Below are positions 1 through 10,898 of a stretch of DNA of 28,055 bases, in pieces. The notes below the pieces were generated by a model. The model searched no databases. It worked only from the letters and a program-made list of their open reading frames with translations, and was not told where the DNA came from. Position 1 is the first letter of the stretch; every line of letters begins with the position of its first letter. The DNA comes from Hypsibius dujardini (Eukaryota; Tardigrada; Eutardigrada; Parachela; Hypsibiidae): the NCBI GenBank assembly GCA_001579985.1, contig LRSR01013934.1:1-28055 (forward strand), given 5' to 3'. The position numbers were made by a program, and so were the translations under genes.

Positions 1-285
1 TTATGGGTCTGAAATTAATTTTGATTTCAATTCCCAGTTTTCAAAATAAATACAAAATCTTGGCCTTCTTGTACCTAAAAGTGAGTGGTTATTCAAGCAG
101 CATAGCAGCCTCACGCGTCAACTAATTCCTCCCAAATTTTTAAAGCGAAGAAGCTTTATGGTTACTCTACGGTTGCATCTAATTTCCAAACACGATTTTC
201 AAATAATGGATAATCACTAAATTCAGTGTGATCTGGTATTAGGTGTAACCAGACCTGTATGGTACCGGATATTTACGAGTATTTA

Positions 286-1018
286 TATGGTCCGCCACGA
301 ACATTTAATCAATTTTGAAGGGTTACGGTGGAAACCGCGTGTACTGGTTCCACTGTTGATAATTCGCAAAAATGTGCTGTATAGAGTTCAGGTCCTGTTG
401 CAAACCAACTGATTAGGAAAACTTTTGGTGGGGAGCTTCTGGGGTTTGCCAAACGAAAAACGTCACTTTGGACTATTGTGTAGATTGATTGTTCATTGAA
501 TTGAATTGACGTTTTGCTATCTCACCAGCCGAGGACGTAAAGCCAACCCAACAAGCAAGCAAAAGTAGTGTAAGTAAGCAAAAAAAAGCTTACTTCCTGT
601 AGTAAAAGTCGGAAGTAAACGGGAGAGTCGTCGCATCAAGTCATGCCAAACTTTATATGGGACAACTAACTGATTTGGGCGGCAAATATTAAAAAAAAAA
701 TTATGATTCGGTGAAAACGTGAAGAAACCTAATTTAGCAGAGTCCTTTAATATGTAAACCAGATTTACTAAGCAATTTTCCTTGAAATCCGTGAATGTGA
801 TTGAGAAATATATTCCCTTGAAGAGAACGACCAGATTCTGGCCCAACTTGACTGGATCAAAATTACCAAGACAAAAACTTTTAAAAAACGCTTAAAACTC
901 AAATTTGTATGAAAGTCAACTCACCTAGACATCTGCTTTTAAATGAATTTCAGAGTTTTGAGCAACGGTAAAATTTAGAGACCTTTTTAAAATTGAGCAA
1001 ATGATCGTGGTGGACCCT
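286..1018. mobile_element. Non-autonomous TIR element, copy 1 (~730 bp)
   Basis: The ends are imperfect terminal inverted repeats of about 28 bp. The left end reads GGTCCGCCACGAACATTT and the right end, reverse-complemented, reads GGTCCACCACGATCATTT; both continue into TCAATTTT. A full-length relative lies in opposite orientation at 12688-13406, with long nearly identical blocks (for example around 505-580 against 13130-13200). No transposase is visible. A 109-residue frame on the minus strand (517-846) has no recognisable motif and is not conserved as a frame. The flanks do not show a convincing target-site duplication, so the superfamily is undetermined. The bases before it (1-285) hold nothing I can identify. 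Confidence 0.7.
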
Positions 1019-1119
1019 TAGACACCTAGCCAATTGGTATTGCTCAATGCTCCGTATATCAACATTTTTTGTTCAAATACCGTTATTTAATTCGTCAGCA
1101 TGAGCGACAAATCTCGGAC

Positions 1120-1873
1120 TAGGGATGGCATCAAATGTCAAATGTCAAATGTCAAATTCAATTCAAATCAAATCAAATCAAATTGAGGTTCGTTTTGATT
1201 TGAAATTCATTTGATTTTGATTTGATTTTGATTCGATTTTCAGCATTTTTCGACCAATTTTTGGCTTAAAAACGGCTCAACCTCGATCTTTTTGCAAAAT
1301 TTTAGTAATTTTCCAAATTTCTTAATTCAGAATGTCCATAATAGTTCATGTTGTAAAGTTTACGTTTTAAACGTTCCTCATTCAGAATGTTCATAAAAAC
1401 TCTCGAGCTATTCGGAGTCATTCCGTCCCCGCAACCCGATGAGCCTGATGACGCAATCTTTTTCATTTCTGACATTCCCTAAAATGTAACTGGAAATTCT
1501 GCCACGCATTCATTAACCTAACTTAATATTTATGAAGTATAAATGATGATAAGATTGCATCATCAAAAAAACATTTGCACTTGAGTAGTGCAGGTTTTTC
1601 GTAGTCTTTACCTAGAAAATAAATAATAAAAAAGGTAAATTTTTCACCTAAATTCAAACTAATAATTTTTATACGTAAAACTGAACCGTAGTCTGAATAA
1701 TTGTTCTCCTCGAATATATACTAATCGCGCTAAAATTATTGCAAAAAACATGCCAGAAAGTACTAGTATGAAGTCAAAGAAATTTTCAAAGTACCGTCAA
1801 ATCAAATTAAATCAAAATCAAATCAAATCAAATGAAATCAAATCGGTCGTTTCGTCATTTGATGCCATCCCTA
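1120..1873. mobile_element. hAT-type non-autonomous transposon with 8-bp TSD
   Basis: Perfect 18-bp terminal inverted repeats, TAGGGATGGCATCAAATG at 1120-1137 and its reverse complement at 1856-1873, are bounded by an exact 8-bp direct repeat TCTCGGAC (1112-1119 and 1874-1881). An 8-bp target duplication and a TAGGGATG-like terminus are known hallmarks of the hAT superfamily. Subterminal CAAAT/AAATC-rich repeats sit inside both ends (1135-1240 and 1797-1850), and those on the left form a further inverted pair. The 754-bp AT-rich interior has no transposase-like frame, so this is a MITE-like deletion derivative. The intact TSD implies a simple insertion not later rearranged. Confidence 0.88.
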
Positions 1874-1881
1874 TCTCGGAC

Positions 1882-2997
1882 AACGCTGAGTGTACAGTAG
1901 TTATTCATAACAACCCCTTTAGTTGCAATTGAAATTAGTATCAGAATTAATCAGGCCAAGCACCAGTACACCAATTTGGTTTCCGGTATTCTTGAGGCTC
2001 CTGCCATGCAAAAACAAAAACCCCATGCGATACGAAACTGCAAAATTTAAAATTTCCACAAAGTTTCTGCAACCGAAGGCGAATGATTGTTTGCTGTTCC
2101 GGTCTCTGGCGAAAATCAAATGGTCTGTGTCCTCGGTAGTCTGTACAGAAAAGTGTACATATCCCTGTGGACATAACTGTAAAACTAAACCCACCCTCTT
2201 TAGCGCACGCAGTCGAAATCAAAGACGTAAGTTTCTGCGAGGCAAAAAAAGACGCCATTGAAAATCGATGAAGTTGATACTGCAATTCCTGGGCGATTTG
2301 TAAGGCCGCGCGGTGTTGTCGCGACGGGACCGGACAATGTATATAGAAAGAAATCCCCTAATCAGCGATCCATCAGCCGCACCATGCCGTCCACCCATAA
2401 AAAAGCCATCATCACTGTATGGGTCTTCATATTTGTATTTATTTAATTGATTTGGGAAATCCTGTTTACCCACGAGACAATGAGAGACAAACAGTCAGGC
2501 ATGGCAGTCGCCTAAGCGTGACAGACAAGACGAAAATGATGAAAACATTTTATTTATTTTCCCTAAAATATATTTTATGGTAAATAAAATAACTACTAAT
2601 TGTCTTATACTACCGGGTAGTTGGCCTGGCAGCGGGCAGGAGCTTTCTAATTAAAAATGAATTTTCCCCGACTCTGTACGTGGTCGATTTGTTCAATCAT
2701 CTTTGAGCAAGCGAATGTCGTCTTTGGTTACTCTTTCTCTTTCTCTCTCTCTCTTCAAACCGTCAAGTGCCTTTTCCTGTGTAAGATGCATGGTTCGTGG
2801 ATTGAGTTCGCCGCTCATTTGCCTCAGGGGCCGACGCCCCGACCGCAAGAATCACACAGACAGTCGGGGACGATCTCACTTCTAGAGTACTCACACTCTC
2901 CTTTGGAATAACACGATCCGAGTATGCAATGCAAGACTACCGCATTGTGCCTTGCGCCTAGTCAGGAGTTGTAGAACTCCATCGTACACATATATTG
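1882..2997. other. Intergenic, no gene recognised
   Basis: Overlapping open frames of up to 112 codons occur on both strands around 1920-2290. They lack splice context, family motifs and a codon pattern distinguishing one frame, so I regard them as chance. A short CT-rich run lies near 2730-2757. No convincing promoter, RNA gene or repeat was seen. Confidence 0.5.
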
Positions 2998-3238
2998 AAA
3001 TGAACTTTTTTTAATCTGTCCCAAGCAAAATTCCATTGAAATTGATTGGCATCAGCCAAAACAATTTTGAATTATAGGGGGCGGAGCTAGGAGATAATCT
3101 TCCAAAACTACCCTCACAATTCCAGACCGTTTCGAAAAGTACCCGTAGCTCCGCCCTCTGATATCTGACAAACATTTCGCTGATGCCAGAAGATTCCAAA
3201 TCTAATTGCGGATGGGAAAGTGTCAAGAAAAGTTTATT
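2998..3238. mobile_element. Palindromic foldback element, copy A
   Basis: Two arms of about 95 bp are imperfect inverted complements around a short central spacer. Inner arm ends are GGGGGCGGAGCTA (from about 3078) and TAGCTCCGCCCTC (about 3148). The arms share GGCATCAGC (left) and GCTGATGCC (right), TCCCA/TGGGA, and an outer AACTTTT-type terminus. The same architecture occurs at 11591-11834 and, more diverged, at 17496-17720, which supports a dispersed MITE or foldback family. A transcript across it could fold into a long hairpin. No coding capacity is seen. Confidence 0.72.
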
Positions 3239-4551
3239 TTGATTTGTTCATTTGAGTTCCACTGTATATATAATACCGGAATTGCTACTGTGACAAGGTT
3301 TAGGCCAGAAAAACGGGTGATTAGGCTTACTTGTTAGGCCGGACTCCTCCTACGAATCATACGTTAGGGGGAGCGGCTTAACGCCGAGAAAAGTGGGCTC
3401 TAAATTTAAAATCTCCGACTCAGCCGTCGCAGCCGGTTTCTTTCGATATAGACGGTTAGATGGGACTGGGGGGAGGGAAGAGGAGGTGGGAAGGAAGCGG
3501 AATGCGAGCACGATCGATCGTGCCACGGAGGCGCGGAGAGCTCCCGTCCTTCGCTGCCTTACTGCATCTACTGAAGGCCTCGGTCGATCTCCCCTCTGAG
3601 CCTGAGTAACTACTCTCAAAATTCGTCCCACTCCCGCCACGTTAATGTGTCACCGCATTTGACCGTCTGTCTGTCCTGTCTGTCTGTCTCGGTCGGTCGG
3701 TCGGTCGGTCCGTCCGTCCGTCTCGCTCGTGCACCCTCCTCCTCCTCCGTCGTAGTACTCAAGTCCCAGTCATAGTAGTCGTACGTATGTCTTTCAGTAG
3801 TACTTGGACATGCAAAAATGCGTCGCCTCTAAGCTATAAGCCCCAACAAAAAGCACCCCTCTTATGCCTGCCTTGATTGTACCCGCACCCCTTCCCATAT
3901 CCCATTCCCCTCCATCTGGCTGGATCCCTCGCGCCTTTACTACGCTCTTACCACACAATAATCACACACACACATGCACAGACAGACAGACACATGCGCA
4001 CACCACCACACACGCAACACGAACCAGGACGGAAATTTAGCGAAAGGGGAGCACGATATACTGGTATACGGATTGTCCTCCATTTTGCAGGCAAGCTGTC
4101 GAAAAAACTCCCCTCACCATCCCCGTGCCGCATCGGCAAACCGTTAATTAACCGAACGTTACACGAGTCTATATAGCTCGTCCAAATGTGTACTTTTTAT
4201 ATACAACGGGGAATTTACTTTTAATCCACCACTCTTCATTCAAGACTCCATTTCCCGTTGACCGGGTAATAGACGCAGTACTAGAAGTAATTCCACCGAT
4301 TTCAGCGATTTGAATTGAACTCATCAACCACACGCGCCCAGTGACTCTGTGCTTGTCTATGTCTGCCTGTCAGTTGGCGCATTGCGATTTTTTCCCTCTT
4401 CACCTCCTCCTTCCTTGCTGCCTGTATATCGTATCTTCAATCACCAGCTCTTACTGGAAATTATCAGGATATTTTATTCATTCATTTATTCTTTTTTATT
4501 TATTTATTTCGTATAATTATTTTCGCGGGACTTTTTTACTGTCGCACGACG
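3239..4551. other. Intergenic region upstream of the four-pass gene
   Basis: No gene is supported. The stretch holds a CTGT/CGGT tetranucleotide tract (3661-3728), CTC-rich runs, and a CA/CAGA-rich tract (about 3963-4015). It should contain the promoter and 5' leader of the gene starting at 4552, but I could not pick out a convincing core promoter. The 96- and 99-codon frames here lie on low-complexity or GC-skewed DNA and show no family features. Confidence 0.45.
3661..3728. repeat. CTGT/CGGT/CGTC tetranucleotide tract
   Basis: Consecutive TCTG, then CGGT, then CGTC units form an interrupted microsatellite whose unit changes by single substitutions along the tract. The same CTGT family recurs throughout the window. 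Confidence 0.85.
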
Positions 4552-6524
4552 ATGGATCAGTCGAACGGTGTAGTGCTGATTAAGGAGCACATGCGGCGTG
4601 TGAGCACCCTCGGGTCGGAGTACGATGAGTGCGGGACGCGACTGCTGCGGGATCGCGGCCTGTTGCCGTGTCGGATGCGTAAGATTTGGGGCACGCTGGC
4701 GTTGTTTCAGTTCCTCACCGGGGCGGCCTTACTTATCACCGATATCTACGGTAATAATAATAAAATTTGAGTGTATGTCTGTTGTCTTATCTTATGATGT
4801 TACGTGTTAAGTGTGAGCGTGTGTAAAGAGGCTTGACCACTCGTTTTAACAAGTGTTGTATGGGTCGTTGAGTTTCAGTATTATTAAGTGAAGTGTCTGG
4901 CCACAGTTTATCGGCGACTTGGTTGATTGCAATTTTTGCTTTGAAGTTGATACCACAAAAATGTCGATTCGACTTGGAAAACAATTACTATTATTATTTA
5001 ATTATAACAAATTTTCCACTTATGAAAGACTGGTTTAATGTTTTCCCGATTGAAAGGTTTCTTTTAAAATATAATCCCGGTACTGGAACGATATTTCGAG
5101 GTTCGTGAGAAGTTCGATTTTTGCAGTGAAGCGATTTGATTTTTAAAGGCTGCTACTTAGATTGATTCATTGATTGTAATGTTTATTTTTAACATTTTGA
5201 TTGTTTGATTTGTATTTGACATTGCACTTGCAATGAAGCACGTCTCATTGATTCATTGAAGTGATGAAGTGAACGTGTTAGGTTTTGGGGTTGTATTTCA
5301 TATAGATTGATTCAAGTATTCATTTGAATGAGTGGTTGGAAAAAGCCGGCTTCGAAAGACTCCCTTCTTGAATACTCCCCTGGAATATAAATGCCAACGT
5401 CAGCCATTATAAACATAGATTTTTTTACTAGTAATTTAAGTAGCTTTTATTTTGATCTCATACTTATGTACATGTAGATATTTTGGAAGCGTATTTTTGA
5501 GGTAACAGGAATTTGGGGTGATCCGATATAATCGATCCATTACATCAGCGGGGCAATCTATCTTTGGAGCGTGCAAAAATCTGTCAGCGGATTGACTAAT
5601 CACTTTAAAATACGATACTTTCAAATATAATTACTTTGGTACGGCCTCAAATTACAGGGGCAGTTGAAAACAAACAATTAGCTTTGACAGTTCCCACTTC
5701 CCACTTATCTGTCTAACCCAAAATATCAGTCTGTCTGTCTGTCTGTCTGCCTCTCTGTCTGTCTGTCTGTCTTTCTGTCTGTCTTTCTGTCTTTCTGTCT
5801 ATCTATCTGTCTACCAGCCTTCCTGTCTTTTATCAGTCTTTCTGTCTGTCTTCCTGCCTCCCTGCCTGCCTGTTGGTCCGACTGTCTATCTACCTTTAAT
5901 CTGCCCTTTACTTTCCTGCCTTTGTCGCTACCTTCTGGTCTGTCCGTAACTTTTTATGCTTTTTTATCCCCTGCCTCTCTTTGATCTACCAGAACTACGA
6001 TCGACATTAATATCCTTCTCCTCGCTCACTATCCTTATTTTACAGCCCACAATCCGATCTCACACGTCAACCCGCTCCTCTCCTCCGAGAACACCAAGCT
6101 CATCTACTTCCGGTTCGACCTCTACCTCGGCATCCTGTCCGCAGTGGCGCAGCTGATCGCGGCCTTCCTTGGGCTCCTCCCCCTGGGAATCCCGTGCCGG
6201 GTTTACCCTCCGGCTAAGTACCGCACCGGCCACTTTCTCTTCTCTGTCTTCGCGGCCTGCCTCATGGTCATCAGCGCCGTCTCCTACGGCATCATCCTCT
6301 CCAACATCTCGCAGGACGCCAAGCTCGCCAAGACCATTCAGCAGGAGAGCGCGCTGCAGCGCGAACAGCGCACCCGCGACGTCGTCTTCACCTTCAAGAT
6401 CCTCCTGAGTCTGCTTATTATCCTCTCCATCGGGGCGGTGGTCAACTTTCTCGCCGTCGTGGCGGTCTGCACGGCCAACCGGAAGTGCCACCGCAACTGC
6501 AAGGTCTGCTCGGCGGAGAACTGA
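4552..6524 (+). CDS. Unassigned four-pass membrane protein, 225 aa, two exons
   Basis: Exon 1 is 4552-4750 and exon 2 is 6046-6524. The donor is G|GTAATA and the acceptor is TTATTTTACAG; joining gives an alanine codon (G+CC) and one open frame of 225 residues ending at TGA 6522-6524. The N-terminus (about 1-42) is polar and probably cytosolic. Four hydrophobic segments follow at about 43-66, 88-113, 125-150 and 178-207. A polar, charged stretch (about 151-177) lies between TM3 and TM4, and the C-terminus is short and cysteine-rich (CHRNCKVC). This is a tetraspan layout as in claudin-, MARVEL- or MS4A-like proteins, but I see no diagnostic motif (for example no claudin W-GLW-C-C or tetraspanin CCG), so no family is assigned. 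Exon 2 is very GC-rich at third positions, which produces long shadow frames on both strands. The 1.3-kb intron carries a CTGT array. Confidence 0.82.
5729..5892. repeat. CTGT tetranucleotide array inside an intron
   Basis: CTGT units, interrupted by CTTT, CTAT and CTGC variants, lie in the single intron of the four-pass membrane protein gene and decay toward their 3' side. They do not touch the splice sites. Confidence 0.88.
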
Positions 6525-8157
6525 GACGGAGAGGTCTCTCTTCTCATCCTGTCGTCAACAGAGACGCGTTTTTTGCCACTTCTTATTCTCAGAAAATCAA
6601 CACACTCTCACACTCACGGATCTGTCTGCCTATTTGTGGATCTGTCTAGCAGAGGCTTTTTGTGGCGTTGTTTTTTCCCATCTCTGAATGTCTGTCTGTC
6701 TGCTGTCTGTCGCTTGGACGGGCATACAGGCAAACCGACTTTTCAAGAGAATGAGATTTTTTAGTTGATTTTTGCATTGGGGACCTTGATGCAGACGGGA
6801 AGCTCGTGTTTACGGCGGATATCCAAAGGGATGGTTTTCAAGTTTTAGTTTACTTTTTCCCCCTCTGTGAGAGATGCTCGCGGAATGCGCATGTGCAGCT
6901 GCGGCGGCACCGCAATTCGTGGAGATTTTTGTCTTTTACTTTCATCAGTTCCTTTTTTCCTAATTTGACATTATTTAAGTGAAGAAGCGTTGTAAGAGTT
7001 GCTCCTTGTCTGTGTGCAATCCTCTAATGTTTACAGCGGAAAAAGCATAAATGCCATGGCGGACTTAGACTTCAGTGCTGTGTTTCCCTGTTTGTCTGCC
7101 TATTTCTTTGCCTGTCTGTCTGTTTGTTTGTTTGCCCGCCTGTTTGCCTGTCTGTCTATTTGACTGTCTATCTGACTGTCTGTCCGTTTGCTTATTTCCC
7201 TCATTGCTTGTGTGGTTGTGTGTCAGTCCGTCTGTCTGTTTATCGGTCAGTTAGTCTGTCGTTGTCTGTCTGTATCGATTTGGTTGTGTGCCCTATGGTC
7301 GACTGTCGACTTATTTACTTTCTCTTGTACGTTAGAAATTCTGGTATTTACTTTTAACTGCATGGGTATGAAACTTCATAGAAAGTGCTACGATGCCACT
7401 TACAGGCGGGATTTTTTTATCTCGAGTTTCCGCTCTCGCTTTAAAAAAAATAAAGAGAAGAGGCCCTTTGCTTGTGGATTTTTGTTCACATGCAGTTCAG
7501 TAGGGTTTTCAAAAATAATGACGATATCGAGCACTCACTATGCCAAATATTGATCGATATGGTTTGTCTCAATGCGGGAACCTCAGCTCAAAAGAAGGGC
7601 GTCAATGGCTGGTTGGTACGCAATTGCGCATCTGCTTTCGATTGAATTGTCGTGCCTCGTCTGTGCACGGGATGTGCGGGAGATCGTTTTGTGCGAATAA
7701 TGGGGCGAGCGAGGAGCTTAGAAAACACAGGGGTCTCTGTTTTGTGCTCCGCTCAATGAGAGTGATGAGGAAGAAAAAAGAGAGACGCTATATAAAAATA
7801 CTTGTATACAGACACGCGTCAATACTGTATGTGACCAACGAACGACCCCCGTCTTGTGGATGATCGATTTTTTTCTGACTGCTTGGGCTATTTATTGGCG
7901 GTTGGTTCCGTTGGGCTGGAGTGGAGGGTAAGTCATGTCGCACCATCTAGGCAAGGAGCCTGTTTGAACTGATGGGATGCTTGGGGAGAGCGCTAATAAA
8001 GATGGCAATGTGTACGTGCTCTTGAAAATAGGGACTACGGACCATTTGCGTGCCGGAAACATCCGGAGAGAGTGCATCCTAAATGTATTTCGCACAGTGA
8101 ATGGTGTTGGGACGATGAAGAAGCAGACAGTCATCTAAGATGAACAGTGAAATAGGT
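6525..8157. other. Intergenic, no gene recognised
   Basis: No supported gene lies between the four-pass gene and the inverted-duplication arm. CTGT runs occur at 6685-6715 and 7089-7285. Open frames of 77-121 codons here are either built from the repeat (Cys-Leu-Ser-Val runs) or lack any motif. An AATAAA at about 7449 is far from the stop at 6524 and is not convincing as its poly(A) signal. Confidence 0.5.
7089..7285. repeat. Degenerate CTGT tetranucleotide array
   Basis: CTGT units interspersed with TTTG, CCTG and CTAT variants extend over almost 200 bp. Any frame through it yields artificial Cys/Leu/Ser/Val-rich peptides. Confidence 0.85.
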
Positions 8158-8223
8158 AGACAGACGGATAACCTGACGAACAGACAGACATACAGACAGA
8201 CAGACAAACAGACAGACAAACAA

Positions 8224-8258
<35 letters not shown>

Positions 8259-8260
8259 AA
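8158..8260. repeat. CAGA tetranucleotide array at the outer end of the left duplication arm
   Basis: CAGA/CAAA units on this strand correspond to the CTGT array at 22571-22611 at the matching end of the other arm. The two arrays are therefore homologous by duplication and now differ in length. Confidence 0.85.
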
Positions 8261-8809
8261 AGTATATAGTATCGGTCCCCCAATATACGCACTGGAATAA
8301 AGACAGCGTGTATGAAGTGGCAGATGGGTCTTCGTCGGTGGCCTCTGATAAAAGTTCGCCGGTACCTCTAGTCTGGGATGATGACTCCCAGGGTCTTCGA
8401 AGTTCGCTTAGCTCTTGAGCGAACTAATCGCCTTCATCATTCTTGATTAATTACCCGCCTGGAGTACATAATCTGTATACTGTCAGTGTCAATGTGTTGT
8501 TTTTAGATAGTTGTCCACAAATTAGCTGAGTATATGAATAGCTAATTACCGTCCACGTGAATGGCAATATCAAGGCTATCGTCAACGGATAATTGATAGC
8601 AGGACAACACCCTCATTCGCTTCCGGGGGCCTCGCACATTCAATTTCCAGTGCAGGGGGGGCCGGTAAATATCGAAGAAAATATCATCATGGGCCCCATC
8701 GAACTCCAACCAGGTACAGGTGGACGAACTCGATACATTCGTGACGCTAAAAGTATCGAAACAGTAGTTGTTGGTACCTCCCGGAGGGCATCAGATTTTC
8801 TGCCCTGCA

Positions 8810-8816
8810 TATAAAA
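8810..8816 (+). promoter_or_regulatory. TATA-like box of secreted-protein gene, left copy
   Basis: TATAAAA lies 102 bp upstream of the ATG at 8918, and the same heptamer is kept at the equivalent place in the inverted copy (22011-22017). Transcription would be expected to start about 30 bp downstream, giving a 5' leader of roughly 70-80 nt. This is inferred from sequence only. Confidence 0.45.
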
Positions 8817-8917
8817 TCGCATAGGCAAAACAACAAGACTGGATTAGGTATCCTTCGTGTTTTTTAATAGCGAAATACAGTTATTTTCTTTCGGAATACT
8901 TATCCCGTTCCCCCACG

Positions 8918-9770
8918 ATGATCTGTCTTCCTGCGCAGGTGGCGGTCTGCTTGACCACTCTTCTAGGCGCCTTGGTGTGCACAGTCCAGGGGAATTCGTC
9001 CAGCGCGTACGGTGTCTCCCACCACAAAACGAACGACGGGGAGGACTTTAAAGCCATCATCCTCGCAGCTGCTCCCACTAGTAAGTTCATCAAATGTCAA
9101 TTGGTCATACTTTGGGTCGACCCACGTATATTTTCTGTATAACTTTAAATAATAGGTATGAATTGAATTGAAATACAATTTATTATTTAGCGTGGGATTT
9201 AAAATAAGATGCGTATGTAAAGTGCATTTCAATACTTTTAATTAGAAATCAGTGCTGTGTTCAGATACTTAAATTACCTATCAAATATATTCAAATAAAT
9301 AACTTAAAAATGGATAGTACAGATCAGTGCCGGGTCTACGATTTTTTCTTATAAATAAATAATTGCATTGGATGTAATGGCAGTTTTTCTCCTATGTTTC
9401 CACAGGTTGCTCTGCCTGTTACACCGCCGCGTCGTTTCCATCGCCCAACAGAGCGCCGCCCTACGCGGGTTGTGTCGGGTCGGACTGTCTGGTATACTCA
9501 CTGGCCTCGCAGGCCAACTGCCGGATGGTCGTGGCGGAGGCCGCCCAGTTCAACGCCCTGTGGGCCGCCGGCTTGAACACCAACATCGATAAGACCCTCA
9601 AGGGCGGCGACATTGTTGCCTACCAGTGGCGGTCCTTCGGCGGCACTTGGGGTCCCTGGTACGTGACCGGCGTCAACGACATCGACATCAAGGTCAACGC
9701 CGGCTGCGGGATGCGTCGGCAGTGGTCCTACTTCTATGACCATGTGCACAGCTACATCATCTGCACGTAG
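8918..9770 (+). CDS. Secreted cysteine-containing protein of unknown family, copy 1 (175 aa)
   Basis: Exon 1 is 8918-9080 and exon 2 is 9406-9770. The donor A|GTAAGT and the acceptor TTTCCACAG join to a serine codon (A+GT). The first ~25 residues form a classical signal peptide: short N-terminus, hydrophobic VAVCLTTLLGALV, then a small-residue cleavage region near VQG-N. The mature part of about 150 residues is mostly encoded by exon 2. It has cysteine pairs SCSAC and GCVGSDC, a Trp/Gly-rich block around GGTWGPWYV, a Gly-Val-Asn-Asp-Ile-Asp-Ile-Lys segment, and a conserved aromatic C-terminus (WSYFYDHVHSY, ending in Cys-Thr). Nine cysteines follow the signal peptide's hydrophobic part or lie in the mature chain, which suggests a disulfide-bonded extracellular protein. 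No known catalytic motif is seen, so I assign no function. The paralogue at 20276-21908 has the same exon structure. Confidence 0.85.
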
Positions 9771-9941
9771 AGACGTCGTAGGCGTCGTCGTCTTCATGTT
9801 GGAGAATTTTTTTTAATTTTATCGGTGTGAGATAAATTGTTTTGTTTGGTTTTGTTTTGACACGAAGAAATTCATCTTTCGGACAGAATTCAAACCCCGC
9901 AGAATTGGAGTAGATAAACAAGTAGTCAATCAGTTCGAATA

Positions 9942-10107
9942 ACAGATAAACAGACAGACAGACCGACCGACCGACCGACAGACAGACACAGACAGACACA
10001 GACAGACACAGACAGACAGAAACAGACAGACACAGACAGGCACAGACAGACACAGACAGACACAGACAGGCACAGACAGACACAGACAGACAGACAAACA
10101 GACACAT
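9942..10107. repeat. CAGA/CACAGA array just beyond the left duplication arm
   Basis: CAGA units with CGAC and CACAGA variants start about 30 bp after homology with the right arm ends. The array is absent from the corresponding edge of the right arm, where a TA-flanked MITE sits instead. Minus-strand frames through it are repeat-encoded Cys/Leu/Ser/Val polymers, not genes. Confidence 0.87.
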
Positions 10108-10898
10108 CGGTTGACCGTTCAAACACTAACTATGAAACGCTTCGTTCTGTTGGGTCACGGTTATTCCAGTGGACATGCAAAACTGGTACTTTGCCCCCCC
10201 CCCCAATGGAATATTTACTAGAGAAGAAATGAGAACTCTGAGTGGAAACAATTCTCAAAACCAAGCCCAGATGCATTGGACTCGCTCAAAGAAGAACACA
10301 CTGCGGCAGTGTCTAAATCTTTCACTGTCCTGGCGCGATTAATCTTGCCAACTGGAAATATCAGTTTAGACGGTACTAACGCAGCAACACCCCACAAATT
10401 CCCGTTTACTGTCGGGTGAGCTTCTATGGAATCCCGCCCAAAGTTCTATAAAACCACCGAAGGAAGGAGAACATTTATTCAGCTTGCAATTGGCAATTAC
10501 GCCTCTTACACAATTGTGTCTCTCTTGGGACGCGATGCCCGACAGAGTATAGCAAAACTACATTGTCTCGACCCCAGAGAACACCCTAGAGCTACTTCTG
10601 TAGGATACTTTCCTTTGTAAGCACTTTATTTAGTGGGAAGCACGTACACTTGACACTGCATGATACTGTCAGGTCCCCCGCTCTCCCATCGGGAGGCGAA
10701 CAAATGAGAGCTGTAAAATCACCTTTCAGCTATCTCAATTCAACAGCTACGTGCCCTATATGTCTCTAGGCATCCACTTAGGCTACATGTCCCTCTCCTC
10801 TTCTCCCTTTTTGTCCCCTCCTCTTTTTTATTTTCCCAGGTTGATCAATGTCCTCTATCTAAATAAAGTGCGGATTGATTTTTATGAATCCTTATTTT
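10108..10898. other. Intergenic, no gene recognised
   Basis: Unique-looking AT/GC-mixed DNA with a short poly-C run (10194-10204) and a pyrimidine-rich stretch (about 10790-10840). A 64-codon frame at 10426-10620 has no motif or splice context. Nothing else is supported. Confidence 0.45.

Larger units (their letters stand above)
8160..9914 (+). repeat. Inverted duplication, left arm
   Basis: The reverse complement of this arm aligns with about 20137-22640. Shared landmarks in order are the tetranucleotide array, about 650 bp of upstream DNA, a TATA-like box, exon 1, the flanks of the intron, exon 2, and about 140 bp of 3' flank ending near CAGAATTGGAGTAG (9900-9913). Beyond 9914 similarity stops and a separate CAGA array begins. 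Both coding exons have the same length in the two arms. The right arm is longer mainly because its intron is about 780 bp larger. Confidence 0.92.

Noticed and set aside
517-846. 109-codon minus-strand frame as a transposase remnant
   Set aside because: No DDE or DNA-binding motif, and the frame is not kept in the second copy of the element.
3350-3640. 96-codon minus-strand and 68-codon plus-strand frames
   Set aside because: Overlapping frames in GC-skewed DNA next to a microsatellite, with no start context, splice signal or family feature.
6060-6491. 143-codon minus-strand frame
   Set aside because: It is the antisense of GC3-rich exon 2 of the four-pass gene; it is acidic and low in complexity, and the plus-strand frame has membrane segments and correct splice joins.
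8593-8814. 73-codon frame upstream of the secreted-protein gene, similar sequence in both arms
   Set aside because: Similarity is explained by the duplication; the frame ends at the TATA-like box and is disrupted in the other arm, so it is treated as promoter DNA.
8158-10107. CRISPR-like array
   Set aside because: Units are four bases with no spacers; these are microsatellites in a eukaryotic genome.
9757-10122. 121-codon minus-strand frame rich in Cys-Leu-Ser-Val
   Set aside because: Encoded by the CAGA tetranucleotide array; the same artificial peptide appears wherever the array occurs (also 7124-7357 and 26716-26994).
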